A DNA stretch of 64,000 bases from Amphirosellinia nigrospora (taxonomy: Eukaryota > Ascomycota > Sordariomycetes > Xylariales > Xylariaceae), in assembly GCA_004123355.1 (NCBI GenBank), contig SCHM01000002.1, forward strand, positions 248,001 through 312,000, written 5' to 3'. The notes beneath the pieces were generated by a model. The model searched no databases, was not told where the DNA came from, and saw nothing but the letters and a program-made list of their open reading frames with translations. Shown piece by piece: positions 53,357 to 64,000 of this stretch (position 1 is the first letter of the stretch; each line of letters begins with the position of its first letter). A program made the translations under genes and the position numbers.

Positions 53357-53819
53357 TTTGAATATTGAAGGAATGTACAGGCGAAGCAGACAGAAGCGAA
53401 GAAAGGGTCAAGGGAGTTGAAGAAGGAAGTAGAGCACGATGGTGATGATGAGAATAGGGTTAACATTGTGAGCTCGGCCTCACGTATATATATATCCGTT
53501 TGTCGTCTATTTCAAAGACCCCTGATATGTCTTCATCGTCTAGACTAGGTATGCTGACTGAGAGAGACATCTTCGAGTAGCCTTGGATGTCCCAAGGTTT
53601 GGTACGACACCCTTGAAATGCCAAATAGCGAGATTAGTCCAGATGGCACACACATGCGCCGTATCACGGCTTGCCGCCTCGATGCCGAAAATGGTTATTT
53701 GAAAAATATAAATAAAAAAAGACTCTGATTGTCAGATCCAACGTGCCAAGTGAATTTATTTGGAAAAGCCTGGCTATAGGGATGAGACAACGCTTAGTTA
53801 TAGGTCAACTATAACGAAA
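53357..53819. other. Promoter of the HD-domain gene and spacer
   Basis: This stretch lies upstream of the signal-peptide start and carries its promoter; a TATATATAT run lies around 53485-53495. No gene was seen. Confidence 0.5.
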
Positions 53820-54300
53820 CTATTCTAGTGAGCATGAGTCTTGGCCATCTACAGTAGAGTCTGCACTTGCAATTCGCAAGGCATGAATGATGGGCATTGC
53901 GGCCCAGGTAAGTCCAATAATAACGATGGCCTCTAGAATGATAGACCAGAGACGTTGGCGGGCGGGGAGGATTATACGGGCCCTCAATTCTGGGCGCTAC
54001 TTTGTCTCGGAGAATTCCGTATCCCATCAGCGCATCGAAATACATAAATATAACGAAATATAATATCACTACGCCGCACAACTGCAGCAAAAAAGAGACC
54101 ATCGCTTTCTTAGCCTCGAAAGACGAGCGAATGCTGCGTCCGCTTGAATGGGCAAGTCTGAGGCACATTGAAAAAATCTGTACGATACTTACTCCAAATG
54201 CAAAAGGAGACGCAGATGATGGTAGCATCTCAAATTTGAAAACTCGATGATGTATTAGGCAGTAGCATTGAAAACAGAGTCGCATCATGCTTCGGGTCTT
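53820..54300 (-). CDS. Fragmentary multi-span membrane protein, unrecognised
   Basis: A minus-strand frame contains FKFEMLPSSASPFAFG, IFSMCLRLAHSSGRSIRSS and a strong membrane helix, FLLQLCGVVILYFVIFMYFD, followed by ALMGYGILRDKVAP. A shifted frame (one break near 53960) then gives RQRLWSIILEAIVIIGLTWA and a helix into PIIHALRIAS, ending with TAG at 53820-53822. Two well-formed helices and conserved-looking loops argue for a real gene rather than chance. The start is not settled: ATGs exist near 54310 and 54220, and further 5' exons may be missing. I do not recognise the family. Upstream on the same strand sits a nine-base repeat (54331-54363) that inflates the open frame and should not be taken as coding. 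Confidence 0.5.
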
Positions 54301-54330
54301 ACTAGTCATCATGCTGCTGCTACCCCGAGG

Positions 54331-54363
54331 AGCAGGGCAAGCAGGGCAAGCAGGGCAAGCAGC
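54331..54363. repeat. Nine-base tandem repeat
   Basis: Three perfect head-to-tail copies of GCAGGGCAA plus a partial fourth. Read on the minus strand it gives a Cys-Pro-Ala repeat that lengthens a spurious open frame. Confidence 0.85.
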
Positions 54364-56671
54364 GAATAGCCAGCCGCAACCCCAGACTAATGTGTACTGT
54401 ACCAAGCAAATGTTCTAGAACAGCCACTTCCAGTACTACCGTGTATCTTGCGAATGACGGGCCATGCCGGTGGGGGCGGCTGGGATCTTTTGGATCAACT
54501 TCCACTCATATCGAGTTCAGAGAAGAACAGTAATGATTTGTATACCAGTTGACCGACCATTGGTTGTGTCACCAAGAGACAAAGCATCGTGGAATATACG
54601 CTCGCTCAATTGTAGAGTTTCTAAAGTTGTAGCCCTCCATTCGCTTCAGTGACTAAGTGGTTAGTGATGACCCTATTATCGCTCTAGATCATACCTTTCT
54701 ATTCAATCCAAAAGCTGTCTGTGAACATAGATACACCTGTAGCTCGAGAGCAATCAGATGTTGTTCAACCACAACGAGTGATTTGTATAATCTTACTGTA
54801 GATTGATGTGACGAGCTTAGGAATCACCTGTTACTTGGTTCTCAATCGATATCCCGGGCAGATCTGGAACGAATAGCCAATGAGACGATGGTATGTCGTA
54901 GTCTGTGCTCGGTAGTTCATTCGGCTTCATTCCTGTCAAGATGCAAAGCGATCGCCCCCCCATGTTATCAAAGGGCGACCACCGCCAACAACCCATCAGC
55001 CTTCATGTCTATTCCGTGTTATAGACTGTCGTTGTTGTTATAGGATAGAGGCGGGCTTATCCACAGTCGCGCCAACATTTACTGTAGCGCGACTAACACC
55101 CGACTGATGGCGGCTGTTACTGGCAACTCCCTACCTTAACCTTGCTACAGGTACCCTTAGAGGTGCTATATGATGATGCAGGTAGGTAGAATCACCTACT
55201 TAAGAGGTACCTAACGCCAATTAGATATGCAGCGGATAGGCACCTCCACATCACCTGTCATTTACCAATTATCATTGACAACCTTGGAATCAAGTAGGCT
55301 ACTACAGCTAATAATAAACCTGTGCCAAGCAAAATAATGCCAGATGGAGAAGGCATGTACTGTATTTGGTTGTTCTACTGACAGAAATTTCCCGCAGCTT
55401 TAACCCCGGTTTCGTTTTGATACTGTGTTGTACGTTTGGCGGTGTCCAGGACCTATTTTTGGGAGAGCTACACGTGATTTTGCCCTAGGGAACAGCTGGA
55501 TCTTACATACAAAGTACCTACTTAGAACTAAACAAGATGGCACTAGCGGCGTCCCAGAGAACCGGCGCCGCTACATTTATCTTCAGCATGCTGTGCGATT
55601 CGTCCGTATATCGTAAATGGATGGATGACACAAACACGCCACCAAGCCACTCATTTTCCTCACGTCACTTCAGCTTCCTCGCCTGTCGGTGAAATTCCGC
55701 CCTTCAACTGCTGGGCTGAGACTTGGCGAGGCGGCTCTCGAGTCATCCGTCAAGGATGGCGCTAGCCTCCGCCAATTCGCAAGATCATTGTCAGCCTTTG
55801 AACTCGTTAACCCTTGGCCGAGTCTCTGTCCCGCTCCGAGACCCAGGAATCCGTGTAGTGGACTATCTTACGTTATCAAGTCCGTCCCGCACCTCTGGCT
55901 TGCGGTAAGTCGTCCTCTCAACAGGTCAGCAACTCAGAACTGGGAGGCGGCGGCGGCGGCTGCTCTTGTTCTAGTCCTCCTAGTACATCCAAACCATACA
56001 AATATCCACACTAGCGGCTCAACCCAACGAATGTTGGTCTCCTGTCTGTGAGACTCGGCTCAGACAAGATGTGAGATGCTCAAGGGAAGGAAACAGCCAA
56101 CACATCCGAATGTACTACCACAAACTTACCACACGGGCATGCTATTGGTAAAACACTACACTGTAGCACGTTACCGACGACCCTAGATCCCAGATTCCAG
56201 GTCCTAGGAGATGTTGTCGACGCACCCGCGATGCACGCTGCCAGCAAGCCAAGGATATGAGCTCCGCATCAGGGTTAGCCCAGCATGACGGTCCTGATTG
56301 TCCAACCACATCGAGCATAGATGTAATCTTATCTATTAGGAGGTATAAGTATGCCTCTGTGAGTGGTCCATCTTTATTGTCGATCCCCGCTTCAAGATTC
56401 AAAACAAGGATATGATGATCGCGCAATGTGCAGATGTCGCGGTGTACAGTGCCCTATTACGCCGGAATCCCGTAGTGCAGTACCTATGATGTAGCCTGGG
56501 AGATTGATGGATGAGAATTCTTGGCCAGGGGTTGTGCGGCATTTCTCGGGGGCCGCAGAACGTGGTGCGGTTTGTTTTACGTTGTTACATACACCAAGCT
56601 TTTGATGGTGTGTAGATACATAGATCGATAGATCTAGGTTAGATAGATCCGGTCCCTTCCATTGGCCAAGC
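54364..56671. other. Intergenic, no gene seen
   Basis: Short frames around 55689-56051 and 56142-56426 have no family character. An AGGTAGGTA...GAGGTACCTA tract lies at 55181-55214. The final part is the promoter of the Atg22-like gene. Confidence 0.5.
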
Positions 56672-58271
56672 ATGTCGTCCGTACCCGATCCGGCCGTCCT
56701 CCCGACCCCCGAGGCCCAAGATCCCAAGCAGCCGCGGGTAGATCCAGACGTGTCCGATCCCGGCGCGTCAGAACACGGCCTCGTCACCCCGTGTTAGCCT
56801 CTGCCGACGTCCCGGAGACCACCAAGTGGGAGGTATGGTCGTGGTACGCCTACTACATCGGTGCCAACGGCCTCTCGCTGTTCAATTTCGGTCCGACGGC
56901 CTTCCAGAACCTCCTGTCGCAGGCCGCGCCCGAGGACACGGGGCTCCTCCCCTTCGCCGGCCGTGACCGCAACGTCAACAGCATCGTGCTCCTCACCAAC
57001 GGCATCAGCTTCGCCATCCAGGCCGCGCTCTTCATCATCATCGGTTCGTACGCCGACTTCGGCTCCGGCCGTCGCTGGATCCTCGTCTTCTGGTCCATCG
57101 TCTCCTTCGGCATCGGCTTCGCCTGGCTCGGCGTGCACGAGCCGTCGCAATGGGAGGTCGGCGTGGGCTTGTATATCGTCGGTCTCATCTGCTACCAGCT
57201 CACACTGACCTACTGGACGGCCGCCTTCCCGTCACTGGCGCGGAACTCGCGGCACCTGAAGGAGGCCGCGCGCGCGTATGCTGAGGGCGAGATCACCCAG
57301 GCCGACTACGATCGCCAGGACGAGATGGAGCGCAGCCGGCTCAGCAACACGGCCTTTTGCATCCAGAGTGTTGGCGAGGTCGTCATCCTGGTCATCATTG
57401 TTGGCATCTTGTTTGGCGTTGATGTGAACGCGAGTGTTGAGGCTAACAATTGGGCGTCAGCGTTCTCATTGCCTTCGCCACCGCTGTCTGGCTTGTCCTG
57501 TCAATCCCCTGGTTCGTCATAGAGAAGAAACGTCCCGGGCTCAAAATCCCGCCGGGCAAGAACATCATCAGTGTCGGCTTTTGGCAGCTGAAGGAGGCCC
57601 TGACCAAGATCTGGCATCTCAAGCAAAGCCTAATCTATCTCGTCGGATACTTCCTGCTCGGTGACTCCCTCAACACGACTGTGACCGTCATCGCAACGCT
57701 ACAGAACGAAGTGGTCTCGTACGACACGTTGACGCTCACCTACCTCTTCATCGTAGGCATCGTATCGCAAGCCGTAGGAATCGCCGTCTACTGGTGGCTG
57801 CAAAAGCGGTACGAGATCAGCGCCAAGATGATGTTCAACGTAGTCATGGTGGGCATCATCTTGCTCGATGGTTGGGGTATGATCGGTAACTGGACCAACA
57901 ACTTCGGCTTCCATCACGTTTGGGAAATCTGGCTATACCAAGTCTTTTATGGTCTTTTCGTGTGCCAATGGTACTCGTACTCGCAGATCATCATCTCTTC
58001 CGTCACACCACGCGGCCATGAATTCTTGTTCTTCTCCCTCTTCACCATCGTCGGCAAGACGTCCTCATTCATCGGACCCTTTGTTAGCAGCGCCATTATT
58101 GATGCGTCGCCGGGCCACGATAACAACAGCGCGCCCTTCTACTTCCTTTTCGCGCTGACCCTGGTCAGTGCGACTGGCCTTTGGCTCTTTTTGGACCTAG
58201 ATAAGAGCGCGAGAGAACAGGAGGCCTTTCTGGCGCAGGAGAAGGCGAGGATGGCAGCGGATAGCGAATGA
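56672..58271 (+). CDS. Atg22-like vacuolar transporter (MFS, PF11700)
   Basis: A major-facilitator carrier of the autophagy-related protein 22 family, whose yeast member exports amino acids from the vacuole after autophagy. About 533 residues in a single exon. ATG 56672 gives MSSVPDPAVLPTPEAQDPKQ, a Pro/Asp-rich cytosolic tail. After an apparent single-base loss in a C run near 56787-56791 the frame continues ETTKWEVWSWYAYYIGANGL, the family's N-terminal signature, and FNFGPTAFQNLLSQA. Many membrane helices follow (SIVLLTNGISFAIQAALFII, WILVFWSIVSFGIGFAWLG). A second apparent loss, in a G run near 57452-57454, lies between VNASVEANNW and GVSVLIAFATAVWLVLS. The C-terminal half has YLVGYFLLGDSLNTTVTVIA and SQIIISSVTPRGHEFLFFS, both typical. 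Fungi often have several paralogues, so autophagy function specifically is not shown. Confidence 0.92.
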
Positions 58272-58777
58272 TAGCGAGCCATGCCACCGTGGATGGATGG
58301 TCTTTTTGTATTATTTGGCATAGGGTACATAGGTCATATAAAGGGTGGTGTGCTTATTACAGCACAGGTGGGGTTTTGTATTGGCTTGGATTGATACCCA
58401 TGGCTTTCTGAGCCCGGAATTTTAGATTCAAAAGTCAAATTAGTGACTGCATCTGCCAGCGGTCGTGGCGATAACAAACGGCGAGTAGGAATTTATAACT
58501 AATAACTTATACATACACACACAGCCCATGTCACCCTGCATGTTGAGGGAATGTGCTAACCAACGTCCAGTCTTCGCGATTAGCCATTTGCTTAAGCAAC
58601 ATCGAACACTTAGCACGCAAGAGTTTACTAACCTACCGTAGCCGTAGCAGTAAGACGGTCCTATATGCTTTGCCACCCCCAACGTCGCATACACGAAGGA
58701 GCTTTTCCTGACCTACAATTTAATCATTATACCCACAGTAGCGTACAATACTACCGTGCTTGATGCTTTAATTCCAG
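58272..58777. other. Spacer upstream of an orphan exon
   Basis: 3' UTR of the carrier gene, then sequence without coding signal where the 5' exons of the downstream membrane-protein fragment would be expected. Confidence 0.5.
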
Positions 58778-59113
58778 TCACAAAATGTCAATCGATTCCT
58801 AGTCGATGTCGTCGAAGAGATATTTCAAAACATGACACTCGCCCTTTTTAGCAAGCAGGCCTTTCTGACCGACGCATCCTTACCTACAAGCATTACGGTT
58901 CAGTCCGTCGAAAACATCTACGTCTACTCACCCACGCACTTGTTGCTGGCATACGGCCTTTCCATTGGTTTCAGATTCGTGGCCGTCGTGTTGGGGTTCG
59001 TAAACCTCTGGCTGAGTAAAGCATCCTATAGCTTCAAGTTTTCCGCCGTCATGCGGACGACTTGCGAGTTCTACATCTACGGTGCCAGGAACAGGGATCA
59101 GAGACCGGATTAG
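58778..59113 (+). pseudogene. Orphan C-terminal exon of a fungal membrane protein
   Basis: Directly after an acceptor-like TTCCAG at 58772-58777, 112 codons run in one frame to TAG at 59113: SQNVNRFLVDVVEEIFQNMT, several residues later VQSVENIYVYSPTHLLLAYG, then a membrane helix (IGFRFVAVVLGFVNLWL) and SYSFKFSAVMRTT. This order (VVEE-FQNMT, N-VYVY, LAYG, a last helix, then FS-ILRTT) is the C-terminus of a widespread uncharacterised multi-span membrane protein of filamentous ascomycetes, as I recall it. I can find no upstream exons with the other helices in the preceding 500 bases. It is therefore a truncated relic or the end of a gene whose 5' part is lost or rearranged. Confidence 0.55.
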
Positions 59114-60642
59114 ACAAAGAGACTCCTCGTATATAGCCAGATAGTCACGTAGAGCCCACGGAGATGACTTCACTGGTCCTCTGTGCAACAACAGATGTTT
59201 ACACCCTACCCCTGCAAGGATCGTGACATACGGGCTCATTCCCCACACACATAGGACTGGTGCGGATTCGTTGTCTGAGACTTCGAAAACCGTGAGGATT
59301 CAAGTCGGCGCACATACACCAACACCCACACGGGAATACTGCCAAGCGACACCCACTGCAGCAGAAATAAAGACCACGTCATTGATGAGTGGGAGCGATC
59401 CTATACTGATAGAAAGCTGAGGCAAACCGAGTCATCCTCATCTAGGCCTACATAAGACTGGGAAATGTCACCTCAACAGCCGTGATGTCACACACGGATC
59501 TCGCACGGAGCTCGCTGAATACTACCCTACGAGGCTGATGAAGTCGCACGGAGTTGTACGAATCTCGTGAGTCTCATTCATTCGCCGAAAGCTGAGATGG
59601 AACACCGAGACACACAGACTCCAGCTACACAGGTCTCTATTCGGGTCTACGGAGGTCCGCGAGGTTGTGGGAAAGATGGATTTTTTCGGATGTAAAGAAC
59701 CAATTTTACACTCGTAGCCCATCATCTACACTCTCCTATCGATTTAAATTTGTAATATGTGTATGTCCTATTTCGGGGTTTTTCATTTAGCAACTCAAGG
59801 CCCTATTTTCCTTTCCTTTGTGTCGGGACCTCGCAAGTTAAAGTGTGGGTCGATATTAACACCTGTTGTTGCGAGAGAGCGTAATCATCTCCATAGGCCA
59901 GAAACTGGCTATATAAATTTAGGCCCTTTGTTCCCAGACTCTTGAGTCTCATGAGGTCTAAGTGAAGCCTAGATAAGGAGGCTTTGGAGAATTAAGACGA
60001 GGTATTGTGAGATTAGTCGATGCCTGGTGACAGTTTATGAGATGGCGGGTGTGTTGTAAGACTTTTTCCAAAAAAAAAAAAAGGAATATCCACAAGAGAG
60101 ATAGTCACGACCTTGCTTTAAGTGTATTATATGACATGGTGACAAATAGCTACTGAAGTAGTGCGGGTATATTAAGGGGTGAATTAGGTCGGAAGCCACA
60201 ATTCTATCATTCAGGGGAGTTTGAATGCAACAGAGCTGCCGAGGAATCCGCCAATTCGAAGACCGCTACTCAAGATAACCATCAGTCAGTCATCCATTCT
60301 GAGTAGCACTAGTTGCTCGAAAATAACCTAAGAACTTGAGATTTTGTTGACGCGAACGGCTAACAATATTTTTTATATCTAACGAGTGCTTGAAAGCCAA
60401 CCAAGCTAAACTACTTAGTATTTTTCCGATGAAAACAAATATGCCAGCCATGCAAACCTGGGTTGCCCGATTCAGGCAATAGAATCCCTCAATTGTGTTA
60501 TAAGCCCAGTCAATAACTTGTAGTTACAAACAGCTGGTAGGAATTCGAGCACATTCAGAAGCGAAGATGTTCAGGAGGAGCCACGGTATTCCTCGAAGCA
60601 GTATTGCAGAGATATCGATCATAGTGGTTTATTTCTTGCGGT
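59114..60642. other. Intergenic, no gene seen
   Basis: AT-rich DNA with stops in all frames, a poly-A run near 60070, and the 3' UTR of the SPO22/ZIP4 gene at its right end. Confidence 0.5.
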
Positions 60643-63600
60643 TTAGTTGTCCCAATTCAGTTTTGCATGTTTCTCTTGCAGTTGCCTCTCTAAATCACCG
60701 CCATCTGGAAGATAATGAACAATAGTCAGCGCATGGAAGACCCAGGCTTTGCTGAGTTCATCTTCATGGATACCGAACAGATCAACACCATGGTTGAAGG
60801 CTGTGATAACGATCCATTCTAGTTCCATAGGTGGGAAATGCTTCTTGTTCTATACATAGTGTTTAGTTAAAGTCAATGATATTTTTATTACTTTAGAAGA
60901 CATGCCTTCGCCAATTGTTTGACCATCGTAGAGATCTCCTCCATTAGATTCAAGGGAATTTTGTGATCCATAGGTAAAGTAGCTTTAAGTAAGCAACGCA
61001 TATACTTGGCTAGCTTTTCATTGTCAAAATTCTCAAGAGTCCAAATATGATTAATAAGTTCGCGCATCGTTTATATAGAACTAGCACAATAAGAATTAAT
61101 ATCGAAAGCGGAGGAATATGGCAAGTATCTTACCTTGCGCTGGGACGGATTGGCATCTCAGAATACAATCTGCCATGGCTTGGTAAGCTAAGAGACTTTG
61201 TCCCTGTTGGGCTCTAAGGATAATGCTTTTGAGATCATCCTATGACTTCAAACTAGTCGCTCCTTCGAACTCGAACACCAACAACGTCGAAAGCTTGCTT
61301 TGGAGATCTTCTCGTGAAACTTCATCAAGCGAATCGAATCTTGATTCCATTTTTTCGTAAAAGGCTGTCACATGGCCCCGCATTTTCAGATAATCTTGGA
61401 GTCGCGATTCAGTATTGTCTTCTGAGCGTGCTAGGGCGAGGAGCACTGTAGCCGCCATAAAGTGACAAAACATGCCGCGTAGAGAATTATCAGCGGCCAT
61501 CTGGCCTGGGATGTCTGATGGGTAGCTCGATATAATAGAGATGCAGCACTCCAACATGGTAACGACATGGCGTGCTTCCCATACCATTGTATTTTCCAGG
61601 CCAAGGTTATAAGCATTCTTGCAAAACCAGTCTAGCTCTTCGATCACAAATACCTTGTCGGTTTTACCATCTCGGCGATCTTTTTGTATCTCATCTGCAG
61701 CTGCCCAGGTTATTAGGCTAGGTAGAGAGTAGAGTTCACACAAGTAGCTTACCAATGTTGAAAAATACAGAGATCTTCAACTATCACTTCTTTATTCCTG
61801 TTTACGTCCTCCTCAGCATTCAGCACTGATATGTCAAGACGTATCAGGACTCGCAGTAGTGCTGGGAGGTGAATAGAGCCCGAAGAATGGAACCGGTGCT
61901 TGAGGGTTATATGCTGCAATGCTTTGATCGTAATAATTTTGTCTTGTGCTTGTTGTGCCTCGAGACAACATGCATATAAGTATTGAGCATCAGTAGATGA
62001 AGCCTCGCTGATTTGTTCGAGGCATGCCAATGCACTGTCTGCATCTTGTAGTTTCAGAGCGATCTTGAAAGCCAAATAGGCTGTCATAGGTTCCTTTAGT
62101 GTGACATCATTCATTGCCTGTAGGATGTCGCTAGCAGTAGACAGATCATTTAGCTGAATGGCACATAGCAATAACTTTCTAGGTTTGTGTTAGAGTCGCG
62201 TCATATACATATTAAACCCATTCTAAATGAACCTACCTAGCCATTTTGCTTACGTTCGACGGACCGGACTGCTCGAGAGCTGGATGCAAAGCTAGATTGT
62301 ACCATTTTGCAGCCGGATGAAATTCCTCCTGGCTAAACTCGGCGTCCGCCTTTTTCCAAATTAACTGATCGAAGGTCAGCCTCGGGACTTGCTCCAATGT
62401 CCAGCCATAACAAACTGTGTGAATCCCCACTGCAGCGTTGACTGACAGCGCTTGCCTATACCGGTAGGATCTTGTCGAAAATTGTTTCGAGACCTTGGAT
62501 GGACTCAGGCGAACCATCGCAAGTTGCCATATGGGTGCGCAAAATAAGAGCTCTATCAACCCACTGTTCTTCCTGGCTAGTCAATACACGGGCCACGAAG
62601 AAATTATCAAGGACAGAAATTGCAGCTATGTGGTTTCGTTCGTCAAGTTTTCGTATATGGTGGATTAGTAGCTTGAAAGATGATTCAGTCATATCTATAC
62701 TTCTTATCATACGCCGTAGGACATCGGTATACGCTTCACTATCGAAGGTCTCAGCTGGAGAGCGGAGCAAGAACTCAGTCCGGAAGAGGAGGACAATGAG
62801 CTGATCACCCAGTTCGCCTTCAATGTAGGCAATGTGATTTTCGGCGCGACTCATATACTCAGGGCTTCCTATATCTAGGTAGACTTGGATCAGCGCCTGG
62901 GAAATCGCCAATCTTAGTTCAATGGCATCTCTAGATAATTGTCCAATTTCTTGGGTGCTGATCAGTTCGTACGCCCTCTCAAGCCACTTGTCAGCTAGAA
63001 CCAAGTTTTTCTTCAGCGCCAAGTCTCTTCCGATCTCAAATAGAGCATCGGCAACTTGTTCCGCTGATACGGTGTCAATATTTGGCGTTAGTTTCTCGAG
63101 GCGGCCGTACGCATGTTCGGCGACGTCCATGCGGTCTTCCTTCCAGGCCTGGAACGAATCAGTCAGAGTATGGTAACTCGTATAGGAGGGTTGCTTGCCA
63201 GCACGATACGAAGCGTGGAGTACTCGGCCTCGAACTGGCTGCATATATGTGACCCTTCTTCTGGTGGCGAGCCCTGCGCAGGCTGCAGCAGTCCGTTGTA
63301 TTCGACGGCTTTCTGCAGCGTCCAAAGGCCGAACTCAAGTTCATCGTTGGCTGTGTAAAGTGAGTGAGTTAGGCACCCACCCCTGGTTCCGTGTCTGGTT
63401 TATTGGCCACTTACCAATGCAGGATCGACTAGTCTTCATAGCGAGGCGCTCGAGGTGGATGATGATCCTTTGGGAATGGTCGTCGTTTCGTCGCGCTAGG
63501 GCCAGCATCGAGAAGGATAGTAGTCGAACCAGACAGAAAAATCTGTTTCTTACAGGCGACGCATTGCCATCTTGGCGCCGTTTCTCCCGCGTGCACCAAT

Positions 63601-63883
63601 TCCAGAGGGCGAGGCCAGCAGCGCTCAACTGGTTGTGGTGTTCGGTGCTTAGGGACGGGGAACCGTGCGTCTTGAGATTTGTATCTGGTCCTCTACTTCA
63701 TTGTTCAGCGCCTGAAATCTAGAATCGGTTGCTTCGTCGAAACACTGGCTACGGATATTGCTAGATAATTCTTGGGAGATCAGACCCAGCTTAAACGAAT
63801 AGAAGATGATAGCCTCACGTACGGACGGCGGCATCAACGAATTGACCCGTTTTTGTAGTAGATGAAGTATTGGAGGATTCCAT
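60643..63883 (-). CDS. SPO22: Meiotic TPR protein SPO22/ZIP4 family
   Basis: A chromosome-axis TPR scaffold for meiotic crossover formation and synapsis (PF08631), about 980 residues. Proposed exons: 63883-63823, 63770-63415, 63350-63199, 63148-62237, 62178-61753, 61694-61134, 61080-60906 and 60849-60643. ATG 63883 gives MESSNTSSTTKTGQFVDAAV; the first intron ends in AAG and is less certain. Family blocks: NQLSAAGLALWNWCTREKR, ANDELEFGLWTLQKAVEYN, AWKEDRMDVAEHAYGRLEKL, LIWKKADAEFSQEEFHPAAK, KLLLCAIQLNDLSTASDILQ, FVIEELDWFCKNAYNLGLEN and FPPMELEWIVITAFNHGVDL. Two introns begin with GC (63198 and 60905). Four frame breaks are inferred (near 63685, 62465, 61765 and 61068). TAG at 61240-61242 lies in frame where the family has Trp (LKS-W-DDL). 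If the stop is real, the last 150 or so residues would be lost. Confidence 0.9.
60850..60905 (-). other. Second GC-AG intron in SPO22/ZIP4
   Basis: A 56-base intron with donor AAG|GCATGT, branch TTAACTAAAC and acceptor TATAG. It joins STMVKQLAK to NKKHFPPMELEW in frame. Reading through instead meets a stop after a few codons. Confidence 0.78.
63149..63198 (-). other. GC-AG intron in SPO22/ZIP4
   Basis: A 50-base intron whose donor is GCAAGC instead of GT, with a CTGAC branch and TTCCAG acceptor. Splicing here joins TLRIVL to AWKEDRMDVAEHA in frame, exactly where the family is continuous. No GT donor near it gives that join. Confidence 0.75.
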
Positions 63884-64000
63884 GATAGTGGTTCACACCT
63901 CGTGCTAATCGATATATGTTGTATCAATGAGATGGAAGAAAGACTTCAAGGTTCGCGTATAGATATGGGAGGCAGTATCGGAGCAGCTAATTGTACCAGC

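Overview
The window is nuclear DNA of a filamentous ascomycete (Pezizomycotina, most likely Sordariomycetes). The evidence is short GT-AG introns of about 50-80 bases with CTAAC/CTGAC-type branch sites, ascomycete-specific families (group X hybrid histidine kinase, UDP-galactopyranose mutase, NCE101, Chs7-type chaperone, Atg22-type carrier), and recurrent intergenic ACCTAGGTACCT tracts of the kind common in that class. There is no operon structure and no CRISPR array, rRNA gene or convincing tRNA gene.

Layout. 1-10.5 kb: Chs7-type chitin synthase export chaperone (+), a membrane-protein relic (-), TFIIH subunit SSL1/p44 (+), 4-hydroxyphenylpyruvate dioxygenase (-) and a TTC36-like TPR protein (+). 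10.6-14.6 kb: NCE101 (-), ribosomal protein eL27 (+) and a triose-phosphate/nucleotide-sugar-type transporter (-). 18.3-23.3 kb: UDP-galactopyranose mutase (+) and an unrecognised protein (-). 25.9-33.3 kb: one very large group X hybrid histidine kinase (+). 33.3-43.3 kb: about 10 kb with almost no coding signal, ending in a long pyrimidine-rich leader. 43.3-44.9 kb: proline/glutamine-rich coiled-coil protein (+). 45-50.4 kb: gene-poor. 50.5-54.4 kb: a Cys-rich N-terminus protein (+), a secreted HD-domain protein (-) and a membrane-protein fragment (-). 56.7-59.1 kb: Atg22-like carrier (+) and an orphan C-terminal exon of a membrane protein (+). 60.6-63.9 kb: SPO22/ZIP4 meiotic TPR protein (-). 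The genes do not form a pathway. They are a mix of housekeeping genes (TFIIH, ribosome, tyrosine catabolism), cell-wall genes (chitin export, galactofuranose), a sensor kinase and a meiosis gene.

The most striking signal is the number of reading-frame breaks. About 25 are spread over ten gene models, and in most of them the protein on both sides still matches its family residue for residue. Roughly 18 read as loss of one base and about seven as +1 or -2, usually beside short G/C or T runs or GC dinucleotides. Six other genes, including HPPD, SSL1 and eL27, are clean. This looks more like residual long-read assembly error than decay of ten neighbouring genes. I therefore list those genes as CDS with the breaks stated, and treat only isolated C-terminal pieces as relics. 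Other points of interest are two GC-AG introns and an in-frame TAG in SPO22/ZIP4, a 14-base micro-exon in the mutase gene, the degenerate kinase domain of the sensor kinase, and a signal peptide on the HD-domain protein. I did not find a clearly new biological system. The best candidates for novelty are the unrecognised proteins at 21.9-23.3, 43.3-44.9, 50.5-51.1 and 53.8-54.3 kb.
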